Shown here: one piece after another, positions 32,592 to 41,460 of the stretch | Layout of the letters: each line of letters starts with the position of its first letter | Position numbering within the stretch: the first letter of the stretch is position 1 | Notes under the pieces: model-generated | The model's database searches: none | Seen by the model: the letters and a program-made list of their open reading frames with translations, nothing else | What the model was told of the DNA's origin: nothing | DNA from: Litchfieldella qijiaojingensis | GTDB taxonomy: Bacteria; Pseudomonadota; Gammaproteobacteria; Pseudomonadales; Halomonadaceae | Reading direction: 5' to 3' | DNA length: 64,000 bases | Assembly: GCF_014651875.1 (NCBI RefSeq) | Contig: NZ_BMXS01000007.1 | Coordinates: forward strand, 104,673-168,672 | Position numbers and translations under genes: made by a program

Positions 32592-34169
32592 ATGCATAAC
32601 CCCAACGCCACTTCGGCGAAGGGGCTGTACTCACGTCTCGAAGCTGACCGTGATCCTTTCCTCCGTCGAGCGAGGGATGCGGCCAAACTGACCATTCCTT
32701 CCCTGTTGCCTGAAGAGGGGCATAACGGCACTACAAAACTGAAGACTCCCTTTCAGAGTCTCGGAGCCCGTGGCGTCAATAACTTGTCGTCAAAGCTCCT
32801 GATGGCTCTGATGCCGCCCAATAGTCCCTTCTTCCGGCTTCGCGTGGATAACCCTGAGCTGAAGCAAGCCGCTGAAGAGTCCGACCAAGTAGCTGAACTT
32901 GAGAAAGCCTTGGGACAGATCGAAAAGACGGTCATGACGGAGATCGAAAAGTCCGCCATCCGTGTGTCCGTGGGTGAGACTCTCAAGCAACTCCTAGTGG
33001 CTGGTAATGCGCTTCTTTATGTCAAGCCTGGGGGTGGAGCCAAGGTCTTCAAGATAGACTCCTATGTTGTCCGCCGTGATCCTGAAGGAACTCCCTTGGA
33101 CACAGTTGTGAAGGAGTCGGTCAGTCTTGCCACGCTTCCCGAGAAAGTGAGAACAGCCTTACAAGATAACAACCCGTCAACTGATAGGTCCGACCACGAC
33201 AACGTGGACCTGTACACTCATATCTATCGAGATGGCGACAAATGGACTGTCTATCAGGAAGTCGATGGGTTAAAGATTCCTGGGACTGAGGGTAGTTATC
33301 CTCTCGAAAAGTCTCCCTGGATTCCGCTCCGTTTCACTCAGATCGACGGCGAGAACTACGGTCGTGGTTACGTCGAGGAATACTATGGCGACCTTCGTTC
33401 CCTGGAGGCTCTCACCAAGACAATCGTTGAGGGCTCTGCCGCCGCCGCTCGAATCCTTTTCTTGGTGAATCCCAACGGGACCACTCAGAAGAAGACTCTC
33501 CAAGAGGCTCCCAATGGGGCCATCCGGTCGGGCAATTCCAACGATGTGTCTGTCCTTCAGATGGAGAAACAGGCTGACTTCAGCATCGCCTACCAGACCA
33601 TTGGGACGCTGACCGAGCGACTGTCTTACGGATTCCTCCTGAATTCTGCCATCCAACGGGATGCTGAGCGTGTCACGGCTGAGGAAATCCGGTACATGGC
33701 CAATGAGCTGGAGTCCGCTCTTGGTGGTGTCTACTCGATCCTCTCCCAAGAGTTCCAGCTACCCCTGGTTCGTCGCTTGATGTACGTCCTTGAGAACAAG
33801 GATGCCATCCCTTCCCTCCCTGAAGACGCTGTAAGCCCATCTATCACGACCGGCATCGAGGCACTCGGTAGGGGCCATGACTTGGAGAAGCTCGATCTGT
33901 TCATCAAAGGCATGGCCGACATCGTTCCTCCTGAAGTTCTCAGTCAGCACGTTGACTTCAGCGACTACATGACACGTCGAGCAACAGCGCTGGGGATCGA
34001 GACTGACGGCCTGATCAAGAGCCAGGAACAGATCGCCAGGGAGCAAGCTGCTGCCCAACAGGCTGCTATGCGTCAACGACTGGCAGAGCAAGCCATGGAG
34101 ACTGGCGGTAAGGCTGTCGAGAAGATGACACCCCAAGGACCAAACATGGAGAACACGCCGAATGAGTGA
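32592..34169 (+). CDS. Head-tail connector / portal protein (T7 gp8-like)
   Basis: Dodecameric portal through which DNA is packaged and ejected. 525 residues against 536 in T7. Family-like stretches include SLGARGVNNLSSKLLMALMP, FRLRVDNPEL, ENYGRGYVEEYYGDLRSLEA and RDAERVTAEEIRYMANELES. Preceded by AGAGG. Confidence 0.94.
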   Translation: MHNPNATSAKGLYSRLEADRDPFLRRARDAAKLTIPSLLPEEGHNGTTKLKTPFQSLGARGVNNLSSKLLMALMPPNSPFFRLRVDNPELKQAAEESDQVAELEKALGQIEKTVMTEIEKSAIRVSVGETLKQLLVAGNALLYVKPGGGAKVFKIDSYVVRRDPEGTPLDTVVKESVSLATLPEKVRTALQDNNPSTDRSDHDNVDLYTHIYRDGDKWTVYQEVDGLKIPGTEGSYPLEKSPWIPLRFTQIDGENYGRGYVEEYYGDLRSLEALTKTIVEGSAAAARILFLVNPNGTTQKKTLQEAPNGAIRSGNSNDVSVLQMEKQADFSIAYQTIGTLTERLSYGFLLNSAIQRDAERVTAEEIRYMANELESALGGVYSILSQEFQLPLVRRLMYVLENKDAIPSLPEDAVSPSITTGIEALGRGHDLEKLDLFIKGMADIVPPEVLSQHVDFSDYMTRRATALGIETDGLIKSQEQIAREQAAAQQAAMRQRLAEQAMETGGKAVEKMTPQGPNMENTPNE

Positions 34170-34320
34170 AGAACAGAAACCGACCCGTAGCAAGTCGCCT
34201 CGCGCATCCCGAAAAGCCAACAAGGCAGAGCCGGAAGGTAAGGACGTGAAGAATGAACAAGCCGATGAAAAAGGCCGCCGTCGTCGTGTGATGCCTTCTG
34301 GCGCTATCGCTATCGGTTAA
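34162..34320 (+). CDS. Small basic protein between portal and scaffold genes
   Basis: 52 residues, rich in Lys, Arg and Glu, ending RRVMPSGAIAIG. It overlaps the portal gene by eight bases. Not recognised; T7 has no counterpart at this point. Confidence 0.55.
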   Translation: MSEEQKPTRSKSPRASRKANKAEPEGKDVKNEQADEKGRRRRVMPSGAIAIG

Positions 34321-34338
34321 TCAAGGAGAGAAACGTAA

Positions 34339-35157
34339 ATGGCTGATTCAATCAATACTGGAGCGAACATCGACACGGGACAAACCGCCGCTCCCGAAGG
34401 TCACGACGAGAAGATGGCCGATAAGTTCGATCAAGCCCAATCCGCTGCTTCCGGTCCCGACACTGAGACTGGCAACTCAGGGGACGACGACGAGCTGATC
34501 CTGGGCAAGTTCAAGTCTCAGGACGAACTGGTCGAAGCATACCGCCAGCTCGAATCGAAGCTCTCTTCTGGTCAAGCGGACGACAATGACACCAGCGATG
34601 ATCGTCAGGCTGCTCAGAATGATGTCGATGAGGCAGCTCGTGAGGCTGTAGACCGCGCTGAAGGCGTCGATATGGAGTCTCTGAGCCAGGAGTACGCCGA
34701 GAACGGTGAGCTGGCTGAGGAGAGCTACAAGGCGCTGGAGGCTGTCGGCATTTCCCGTGAGATGGTCGATCAGTACATCGAGGGTCAGGAAGCCCGAGCA
34801 TCTCAAGCTGAAGACCAAGTGAAGGAAGCTATCGGCGGTGAGGCCGAGTTCAACAAGATGGCTGAATGGGCTTCTGCCAATATGACCCCTGAACAGCTCG
34901 ACGCTTACAACGCCGAGATCGACTCAGGAGACCCTCGCCGGATGGAGCAAGCTGTCCAAGCGCTTGCCTTCCAGTACAGCCAAGCGAAGCCCTCTGAGCC
35001 TGACCTGATCGGCGGCGATAGCCAAGGCAAGGGGGGTTCCGATGCGTTCCAATCAGTGGCACAGTTGACGGAGGCGATGAAAGACCCGCGCTACCACAAG
35101 GACCCGGCTTACCGTCAGGACGTGGAGCGTCGGCTCGCCAAGTCAAACATTCTGTGA
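34339..35157 (+). CDS. Capsid assembly scaffolding protein (T7 gp9-like)
   Basis: Scaffold for prohead assembly, lost before packaging. 272 residues, very acidic and helical with an N-terminal Gln/Ala/Asp-rich part, ELILGKFKSQDELVEAYRQLE, and a basic C-terminal helix (DPAYRQDVERRLAKSNIL) of the kind that binds the coat protein. AAGGAGAG precedes the ATG; position before the capsid gene supports the call. Confidence 0.88.
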   Translation: MADSINTGANIDTGQTAAPEGHDEKMADKFDQAQSAASGPDTETGNSGDDDELILGKFKSQDELVEAYRQLESKLSSGQADDNDTSDDRQAAQNDVDEAAREAVDRAEGVDMESLSQEYAENGELAEESYKALEAVGISREMVDQYIEGQEARASQAEDQVKEAIGGEAEFNKMAEWASANMTPEQLDAYNAEIDSGDPRRMEQAVQALAFQYSQAKPSEPDLIGGDSQGKGGSDAFQSVAQLTEAMKDPRYHKDPAYRQDVERRLAKSNIL

Positions 35158-35177
35158 GCTGACTGGGGAGAATCAAT

Positions 35178-35285
35178 ATGGAAGCCCTGGCCAATATCAT
35201 CACATATGGTCTCGTGTTCCTTGCTATCGGCAATACTATCGGCTTTGGCGTGCTCGTCTGGCTGGCTTGCTTCAAGGACAAGTGA
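35178..35285 (+). CDS. Tiny single-span membrane protein
   Basis: 35 residues, one long hydrophobic helix (TYGLVFLAIGNTIGFGVLVW) and a basic end (CFKDK), with GGGGAG at the ribosome site. It sits right before the holin-like gene and may assist lysis. Confidence 0.5.
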   Translation: MEALANIITYGLVFLAIGNTIGFGVLVWLACFKDK

Positions 35286-35313
35286 CAAGGGCTTCCTCAC
35301 CATGAGGTAGTCT

Positions 35314-35754
35314 ATGGGAGTAATCTCTTCTGCTGTCGCCGGTGGCCTGTTCGACATCGGCGGCAAGCTCATTGATCGTCTATTCCCCGACCCCGAACAA
35401 AAAGCCAAGGCAAAACGAGAGCTGGAGAAGCTGGAACAAGAAGGCGAACTCAAGAAGCTCTCGACTCGAATGTCCACCATCATGGCCGAAGCTGAGAGCG
35501 ATGATCCTTGGACTTCCCGAGCCCGGCCTTCCTTCATGTATGTCTTCTATCTCGTGATCATCTCCCTGGTGATCGTTGCGCCGACTCTGGGAATCTTCTA
35601 TCCCGATCAGATGGAGACCTTCTTCAATAATGTCGGTGAAGGATTCAAGGCAATCCCTGAAGAACTCTGGTGGACATTCACTTCCGGCTATCTAGGGTAT
35701 GGTGCTTATCGTACCTATGAGAAACGGAAGGGAGTGACCCGCAATAAACCATAA
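35314..35754 (+). CDS. Holin-like membrane protein (3TM GTA-holin family)
   Basis: 146 residues. The pattern of an amphipathic start, a charged helix (KAKAKRELEKLEQEGELKKL), the DPWTSRARPSFMY box and hydrophobic segments (FYLVIISLVIVAPTLGIFY; WWTFTSGYLGYGAY) is that of the three-span holin family of gene-transfer agents and phages. It would make the membrane lesion that lets the amidase out. Confidence 0.75.
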   Translation: MGVISSAVAGGLFDIGGKLIDRLFPDPEQKAKAKRELEKLEQEGELKKLSTRMSTIMAEAESDDPWTSRARPSFMYVFYLVIISLVIVAPTLGIFYPDQMETFFNNVGEGFKAIPEELWWTFTSGYLGYGAYRTYEKRKGVTRNKP

Positions 35755-35772
35755 AAGGAGCCCCCATAACCA

Positions 35773-36102
35773 ATGGCAACCCTGTCTGAACCCCGCGCTA
35801 CTAAGCACGGCTACCGCTGGGACTACCGGCATTTCCACAAGGAATCTGTAACGGACACCACCACGTCACCCATTCGACTCCCGAACGAGGGCATCGAAGC
35901 TGGCGTTGTGGTGGTGCCTGGAACCGACGCGAAGGTCGAGTATACGTTCTCCAGCTATGACGACATTGAGGGTGACACCGCAACTTGGGTCACTTGGTCT
36001 CCCGGCACTGTGACTGCCAAGACCTCCGCGACCCTCCCTCAAGCGGCTTCTGGCGTCCGAATGACATCGACAGGTACTAGTTCCATCGAAGTCTCTGTCT
36101 AA
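35773..36102 (+). CDS. Hypothetical protein upstream of capsid gene
   Basis: 109 residues, beta-rich and Thr/Ser-rich, without recognised domain. Sits directly before the capsid transcription unit and could be a minor head or decoration protein (inference from place only). The capsid promoter overlaps its stop. Confidence 0.6.
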   Translation: MATLSEPRATKHGYRWDYRHFHKESVTDTTTSPIRLPNEGIEAGVVVVPGTDAKVEYTFSSYDDIEGDTATWVTWSPGTVTAKTSATLPQAASGVRMTSTGTSSIEVSV

Positions 36103-36122
36103 TAGAGCCCACCCAAGGAGAA
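36100..36122 (+). promoter_or_regulatory. Phage RNA polymerase promoter (copy 8), capsid promoter
   Basis: TAATAGAGCCCACC plus CAAGGAGAA, in the place of T7 phi10 upstream of the major capsid gene. Confidence 0.8.
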
Positions 36123-36160
36123 TACTCTTCTCTCCTTCTAAAGTCTCTCCTTGAAATTCG

Positions 36161-36184
36161 CCCCGTGCAATGCGGGGTTTTTTT
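36161..36184 (+). terminator. Terminator between capsid promoter and capsid gene
   Basis: CCCCG / CGGGG with loop TGCAATG, then seven T. It lies 40 bp after promoter copy 8, so the phage polymerase must read through it to reach the capsid gene. Confidence 0.75.
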
Positions 36185-36479
36185 ATGAATATACCCTCCA
36201 AGCCTCTCTCCATGTATCTGTGATGACGCTTAAATCGTAGAGGGTTTTCTACAGCCCCTGCCTCCCGTCCCGTCTCGGATGCGCAGGGGTTACTTCAGCC
36301 ACTCATGAAGTTTTGCGGACAGATCGCGCTGCCAGCAAAGGCGGCGATCAATTCGCACTCACAGGACTCGCGCCGAGATCCGTGGCCCGCTGAGGCGGAT
36401 AACCATGTGTGACCGCGTGAAGGACTGCTGGGAATCGCGAAGGAACACGACTCCACGCAATCTTTCATGAGGTAACTAA
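36185..36479 (+). other. Gene-free leader of the capsid gene
   Basis: About 295 bp with no convincing frame. It holds the inverted repeat CCCCTGC / GCAGGGG (36256-36291 region) and further short complementary stretches, and is richer in GC than the phage genes around it. It may be a structured 5' leader or small RNA; nothing specific was recognised. Confidence 0.4.
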
Positions 36480-37433
36480 ATGGCTGACGCAACTGTCTCT
36501 CGCCTGGGTCAGATCAATGGCGCAGGTGATACCGACGCTCTGTTTCTCAAAGTGTTCTCTGGCGAGGTAATGACCTCATTTGAGCAGAACACTGTGATGA
36601 TGGGTCGTCACCAAGTTCGCACTATTTCCAATGGCAAGAGCGCACAGTTCCCAGTTATGGGTCGAGCGAGCGCTGAGTACCACACTCCTGGCGCTGAGAT
36701 CACTGGTGGCACTCTGAAGCACGCTGAGCGTGTTATCACCATCGACGATCTTCTGATCGCTCCGCAGTTCATCTCGAATATCGACGAAGCGAAGAACCAC
36801 TACGACGTTCGCTCCGTTTATTCCACTGAGATGGGCCGCAAGCTGGGCCAGACCATGGACAAGCACTTGCTCCAGTTGGGCTGTCTTGCCGCTCGTGACA
36901 CCAAGACCATCGACGACTCTGATCAGAACGGCGGCACTCAGCTCTCTACTGGTGCAACCACTGCACCGACTGGCGACACTCTGGCCGATATGGCTTTTGA
37001 TTCCGCCCAGATTTTCGACGAGAAGGACGTACCGGAAGACGAGCGTTTCCTGTTCGTCCGTCCGCAAGAGTTCTATGCGATGGCCCGCTCTACCAAAATC
37101 CTGAACCGGGATTGGGGCGGTGAAGGCTCCTACGCTGGCGGTAACGTCATTCGCGTGGCTGGCCTGACCATCGTCAAGACCAACAACTTGCCGAGCACTA
37201 ACGTCGGTGCCGGTACTCTCCAAGCCGGTACTGGTGACAAGTACGCTGGCGACTTCTCCAAGACTGTCGGTCTGATGATGCACCCGTCTGCCATCGGCAC
37301 CGTCAAGCTGTTGGACCTGGGTCTGGAATCTGAGTATCAGATTAACCGCCAGGGCACTCTGCTGGTCGCAAAGTATGCAGTTGGCCACGGCATTCTCCGT
37401 CCCGAGTCTGCTATCGAGCTGGTCACTGCATAA
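36480..37433 (+). CDS. Major capsid protein (T7 gp10-like)
   Basis: 317 residues. T7-coat features include TSFEQNTVMMGRHQVRTI, SNGKSAQFPVMGRASAEYHT, VITIDDLLIAPQFI, NRDWGGEG and a C-terminal VAKYAVGHGILRPESAIEL. Followed at once by a terminator, as gene 10 is in T7; no frameshifted long form is obvious. Confidence 0.95.
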   Translation: MADATVSRLGQINGAGDTDALFLKVFSGEVMTSFEQNTVMMGRHQVRTISNGKSAQFPVMGRASAEYHTPGAEITGGTLKHAERVITIDDLLIAPQFISNIDEAKNHYDVRSVYSTEMGRKLGQTMDKHLLQLGCLAARDTKTIDDSDQNGGTQLSTGATTAPTGDTLADMAFDSAQIFDEKDVPEDERFLFVRPQEFYAMARSTKILNRDWGGEGSYAGGNVIRVAGLTIVKTNNLPSTNVGAGTLQAGTGDKYAGDFSKTVGLMMHPSAIGTVKLLDLGLESEYQINRQGTLLVAKYAVGHGILRPESAIELVTA

Positions 37434-37454
37434 ACCAATAGTTTTTCTCCAAGG

Positions 37455-37483
37455 GGGAGGCCAATAGGTCTCTCCCTTTTTTT
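37455..37483 (+). terminator. Terminator after the capsid gene (T-phi equivalent)
   Basis: Stem GGGAG / CTCCC extended by GCC/GGT-type pairs, followed by seven T. Same position as the T7 late terminator. Confidence 0.8.
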
Positions 37484-37509
37484 GCTTTTTCACTGATTAA
37501 GGAGTTTCG

Positions 37510-38088
37510 ATGCTTGCTGCAACAACTGAGCTTGAAGCCATCAACTCCATGCTGACCACTATTGGGGAATCTCCAGTCTCCTCCGTAGACGATACCGGAG
37601 TTGTCGACGCTGCGATTGCCCACCAGATTCTTCAGGAAGTAAGTCGGGAAGTCCAAGGCCGAGGATGGCATTTCAATACTGAGATTGACTATCCCATGTC
37701 GCCCACATATCCCGACAAAGAGATTGTCATCCCTGATAACGCTATGGAAGTCGATACCGTCGGCACTGATACAGACAAGGAAGTGGTTGTCCGTGGTCGG
37801 CGTCTTTATGACCGGAAGAATCACACCTACAAGTTCGACTCCACGATCAAAGTGACGATGATCATCCTTCTTCCCTTTGAGGACTTACCGCAATATGCGC
37901 GTGAGTATATCTCCATGAGGGCTGCAAGAATTTTCCAGAAGAGAACTATTGGGTCAGCGGAGTTGGATGGATTTACCGCGCAAGACGAAGCCCGGACCTT
38001 GGTCCATTTGGAGAATAGTGAGGCCAGGACTGCCGACTTGAACGTCTTCAACGGAAACTACTCGATTCTCAGGGTTCTCGATAGATGA
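37510..38088 (+). CDS. Tail tubular protein A (T7 gp11-like)
   Basis: Forms the upper ring of the short tail. 192 residues against 196 in T7; start AATTELEAINSMLTTIGESPV and the RGRRLYDRKNHTYKFD and EYISMRAARIFQKR stretches are typical. Overlaps the next gene by four bases. Confidence 0.94.
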   Translation: MLAATTELEAINSMLTTIGESPVSSVDDTGVVDAAIAHQILQEVSREVQGRGWHFNTEIDYPMSPTYPDKEIVIPDNAMEVDTVGTDTDKEVVVRGRRLYDRKNHTYKFDSTIKVTMIILLPFEDLPQYAREYISMRAARIFQKRTIGSAELDGFTAQDEARTLVHLENSEARTADLNVFNGNYSILRVLDR

Positions 38089-40439
38089 GTCTAATAACGT
38101 CCAGCATTCCCAACTTGGTTAATGGCGTCAGTCAACAGCCTAAATCGCTTCGACTGGCTTCTCAAGGGGAACTGCAAGAGAATGGCTTGTCGTCCATCGC
38201 TGAGGGGCTCAGGAAGCGTCCCGCCTTCCGGCATGTCGCTAAGATGCTGGGCACTCAGATCGGCAATGCCTATGTCCATGTAATCAACCGAGACAAAAGC
38301 GAACGGTATGTCGTTACGATTTACGATGGCGACATACGAGTGTTCGATATATACGGCTACGAGATGGTAGTCAATAAGCCCGATGGAGTTGGGTATCTAT
38401 CTTCCAGCACTCCGTCAGAAGACTTCGACACCATCACAGTAGCCGACTACACGTTTATCGTGAACAAGACTGTGACTGCCGCAAAGTCCAGCACTCTATC
38501 TCCTACTCGTGACAACGAGGCCATGATATGGATCAAACAGGGGGCTTATGGTGCTACCTATACTGCGACAGTCAATGGAACTACAGCGAGCTACACTACC
38601 CCGGACGGTGGTAGCTCCGCTGATTCCACGAAAATCGCAACAGACTACATTGCGAGCCAGCTAGAAGCAGACCTAGACGCCGCTTTCGGTACGGCTTATA
38701 CCATCTACACGGTTGGCTCAGTGATTTACATAAAGCGGTCTTCTGGCTCCGTCACTGTTTCGTCTGAAGACTCTCTCGGGAATACCGCCATCCAGGCTAT
38801 CGGGGAGAAAATCCAGCGGTTCTCTGAACTACCGGCAACGGCAGTAGAAGGATTTGAGGTTGAGGTTACAGGGGATCAATCCTCCAATTTCGATAACTAC
38901 TATGTGAAGTATCAGGATGGTGTATGGGTAGAGACCATTAAACAGGGCCAAGAGATTGGACTTGACACTTCCACAATGCCTCATGCCTTGGTCCGTGAAG
39001 CTGACGGGACGTTTACCTTCCGAGAGATTACCTGGGAGGATCGCAAAGTCGGCGACCTGAACTCTAACCCATTCCCATCATACATCGGAATGAATATCAG
39101 TGGCGTGTTCTTCCACCGGAATCGTCTTGGCGTTATCTCTGGTGAGAACGTCGTAATGTCTAAGGCTGGGGACTTCTTCAACTTCTTCCGAGGGACAGCC
39201 ACTCAGGTTCTCGACGACGATCCTATAGATGTCGGCGTGTCGCACGTTAAGGTATCCATCCTCCGTCACGCTGTTCCCTTCAATGAGACGCTCCTGTTGT
39301 TCTCTGATCAGACTCAGTTCCAGCTAGGGCGAGCGAACATTCTCACGCCTGATACTGTGTCGATCAACCAAACAACTGAGTATGAAACGTCCCTGAGAGC
39401 TAAGCCTGGGGCAGCCGGTCGCTTCGTTTACTTCATGGTGAACCGGGGTGGCTCCTCTGGTGTAATGGAATATTACGTTGATAAAAGCACCGAGGTTCAA
39501 GAGGCCGCCGATGTCACTGGACACGTCCCTGAGTACATCCCTGGAGATGTCTTCAAGATAGCTTCCAGCTCCAACGAGGATGCTCTGGTGATTCTCAGTG
39601 AGCAGGAACAGAATGCTGCTTACGTCTATCGCTACTACTGGAGCGACCAAGAGAAAATCCAAGCGTCTTGGTCGAAGTGGACAATCCCTGAAGGCGATAG
39701 AATTCTCAATGCTGAGTTCATCGAGTCTGACCTGTACGCTGTCATTGAGAGGGACGATGGGGTTTATCTCGAAGTCGCGTCCTTTGAGCCCGGCTACAAG
39801 TCACCGGGGATGCCTTCGGCTGTTCACCTAGATCGTCTCTTGGACGAGACTCAAGTATCCAGCCTGACCTTCGACGGCACAGATACGACCTTCACGCTCC
39901 CCTACAAGATTGGCTCTGGGCAAGAGCTGGTGGTAGTCGCTGGGGACGGAGGGAATATCAAGAAAGGCGTCGTCCTGAAGAGTAGTGTCGATAATTCTGG
40001 GACTGAAACAGTCGTCACTGTGTCTGGCAAAGATTTAACATCTGAAGCTTTCTTTGTCGGGACTCGGTACACCTTCCGGTATAGGTTCTCACAGCTTGCT
40101 CTTCGAGAATCGTCCGATGGTGGCGGTCAGTCCACGGTAAATTCAGGCCGGACACAAGTCAGGAAGATGAACTTACAGTTCTCCGAGGCAGGGTACTTCA
40201 AGATTGAAGTCACGCCTTTCCGTAGACAGACCTATGAGTATGTCTTCTCAGGGCGTGTCCTGGGCTCTGCCCGTAACTTGATCGGTGACATCTCCATTGA
40301 AGATGGAACGTTCCCCTTCCCAATCATGGCTAGAAATACTGAAGTAACCATCGACATCACCAATGATTCCTATCTCCCGGCATCCTTCTTGAGTGCTGAA
40401 TGGGAGGCTTACTTCACGACTCGCTCCAAGAGGATTTAA
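38085..40439 (+). CDS. Tail tubular protein B (T7 gp12-like)
   Basis: Forms the tail nozzle. 784 residues against 794 in T7. The N-terminus (IPNLVNGVSQQPKSLRLASQ) and FFHRNRLGVISGENVVMSKA are family signatures. Confidence 0.95.
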   Translation: MSLITSSIPNLVNGVSQQPKSLRLASQGELQENGLSSIAEGLRKRPAFRHVAKMLGTQIGNAYVHVINRDKSERYVVTIYDGDIRVFDIYGYEMVVNKPDGVGYLSSSTPSEDFDTITVADYTFIVNKTVTAAKSSTLSPTRDNEAMIWIKQGAYGATYTATVNGTTASYTTPDGGSSADSTKIATDYIASQLEADLDAAFGTAYTIYTVGSVIYIKRSSGSVTVSSEDSLGNTAIQAIGEKIQRFSELPATAVEGFEVEVTGDQSSNFDNYYVKYQDGVWVETIKQGQEIGLDTSTMPHALVREADGTFTFREITWEDRKVGDLNSNPFPSYIGMNISGVFFHRNRLGVISGENVVMSKAGDFFNFFRGTATQVLDDDPIDVGVSHVKVSILRHAVPFNETLLLFSDQTQFQLGRANILTPDTVSINQTTEYETSLRAKPGAAGRFVYFMVNRGGSSGVMEYYVDKSTEVQEAADVTGHVPEYIPGDVFKIASSSNEDALVILSEQEQNAAYVYRYYWSDQEKIQASWSKWTIPEGDRILNAEFIESDLYAVIERDDGVYLEVASFEPGYKSPGMPSAVHLDRLLDETQVSSLTFDGTDTTFTLPYKIGSGQELVVVAGDGGNIKKGVVLKSSVDNSGTETVVTVSGKDLTSEAFFVGTRYTFRYRFSQLALRESSDGGGQSTVNSGRTQVRKMNLQFSEAGYFKIEVTPFRRQTYEYVFSGRVLGSARNLIGDISIEDGTFPFPIMARNTEVTIDITNDSYLPASFLSAEWEAYFTTRSKRI

Positions 40440-40443
40440 TGAA

Positions 40444-40908
40444 ATGACACCAACGACAGTGAGGTTGGCCACTGAGGCTGATGCACTGTCTCTCGCCCCG
40501 CGCCTTCGTAAAGCAGATCGAAAGGAGATCGAGGCTGCCGACAGGACTCCCGAAGAGGCTCTCCTGGCTGGCGTCCGGTCTCCCGATCCCACCTATGTCG
40601 CAGTCGATGAGGAGGATGTTCCTCACATCATCTTCGGTACGGCTCCGTCTCCCGACCCGATCCTGGGGTTCGTCTGGATGATGGCCACACCGGCAATCCG
40701 TCTGTGCTGGGTGAGGCTGTTGCGAGAGACACCCCAATGGATCGACAGGCTATCCGAGGATTACAGCATTCTCGCCAATGTCGTTCACGCCGATAACTCC
40801 GTCCACATCCGATGGCTGAAGTGGGCCGGGTTCATCTTCCTACGGAAAGTCCAGTTCAACGGGGAGAGCTTCTATGAGTTCGCCCGAGTGACAAATACAG
40901 GAGGGTAA
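40444..40908 (+). CDS. Internal virion protein A-like (T7 gp13 position), GNAT-like
   Basis: 154 residues starting MTPTTVRLATEADALSLAPR, a pattern reminiscent of acetyltransferase-fold phage gp13 proteins. Needed for virion morphogenesis in T7. The ATG at 40439 is followed by a stop two codons later, so 40444 is the start. Confidence 0.7.
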   Translation: MTPTTVRLATEADALSLAPRLRKADRKEIEAADRTPEEALLAGVRSPDPTYVAVDEEDVPHIIFGTAPSPDPILGFVWMMATPAIRLCWVRLLRETPQWIDRLSEDYSILANVVHADNSVHIRWLKWAGFIFLRKVQFNGESFYEFARVTNTGG

Positions 40909-40910
40909 CT

Positions 40911-41450
40911 ATGTGCGAGCCCATGACTATTGCAGCCACCACAATGGCGGTTGCTTCTGCCGGGAGTATGTACGTTCAGCATGAACAGGCTGAGGCTCGG
41001 GCAGAATATCAAAGCGAGATGTACCAGCGAAACAAGCAGAATTCTTATGATGCGCTGGCTCAACGGTATGGAGACATCGGTGAGCGGCAATCTCAAGAGC
41101 AACAAGCTGCCGCTGAACGGAAAGAAGAAGTCACTCGACAGGCCCGCGCCCAAATGGCCACAGCCAGGGTGATGGCGGGTGAGTCTGGTGTGTCAGGGAA
41201 TAGTGTCGATACGGCTCTACGTGACATCTCTGGTGCTGCTGCCCGTGACCGTTCGACTATCGACCAGAATCTCGAATGGACGCTCGGACAGCTCCAACGC
41301 CAGAAGCAGTCTTCACGTACCGGGACTGTCAATCGAATCAACTCAGTACAACCCGGCCAGAAGCCTTCTAATCTTGCTCTGGGACTTGGCGCAGCGAGTT
41401 CAGCCGCTCAGGGTTACATGCAATACGACTCAGTGAAGCCGGAATCATAA
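40911..41450 (+). CDS. Internal virion protein B (T7 gp14-like)
   Basis: 179 residues. Begins with a short hydrophobic stretch (MTIAATTMAVASAGS) and continues as a Gln/Ala/Arg-rich helix, with SGVSGNSVDTALRDISGAAA near the middle, as in gp14, which forms the outer-membrane part of the DNA ejection channel. GGAGGGT ribosome site. Confidence 0.85.
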   Translation: MCEPMTIAATTMAVASAGSMYVQHEQAEARAEYQSEMYQRNKQNSYDALAQRYGDIGERQSQEQQAAAERKEEVTRQARAQMATARVMAGESGVSGNSVDTALRDISGAAARDRSTIDQNLEWTLGQLQRQKQSSRTGTVNRINSVQPGQKPSNLALGLGAASSAAQGYMQYDSVKPES

Positions 41451-41460
41451 GGAGAACTTC

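Noticed and set aside
36405..36470. 21-codon frame in the capsid leader
   Set aside because: Too short, no ribosome site, no known counterpart.
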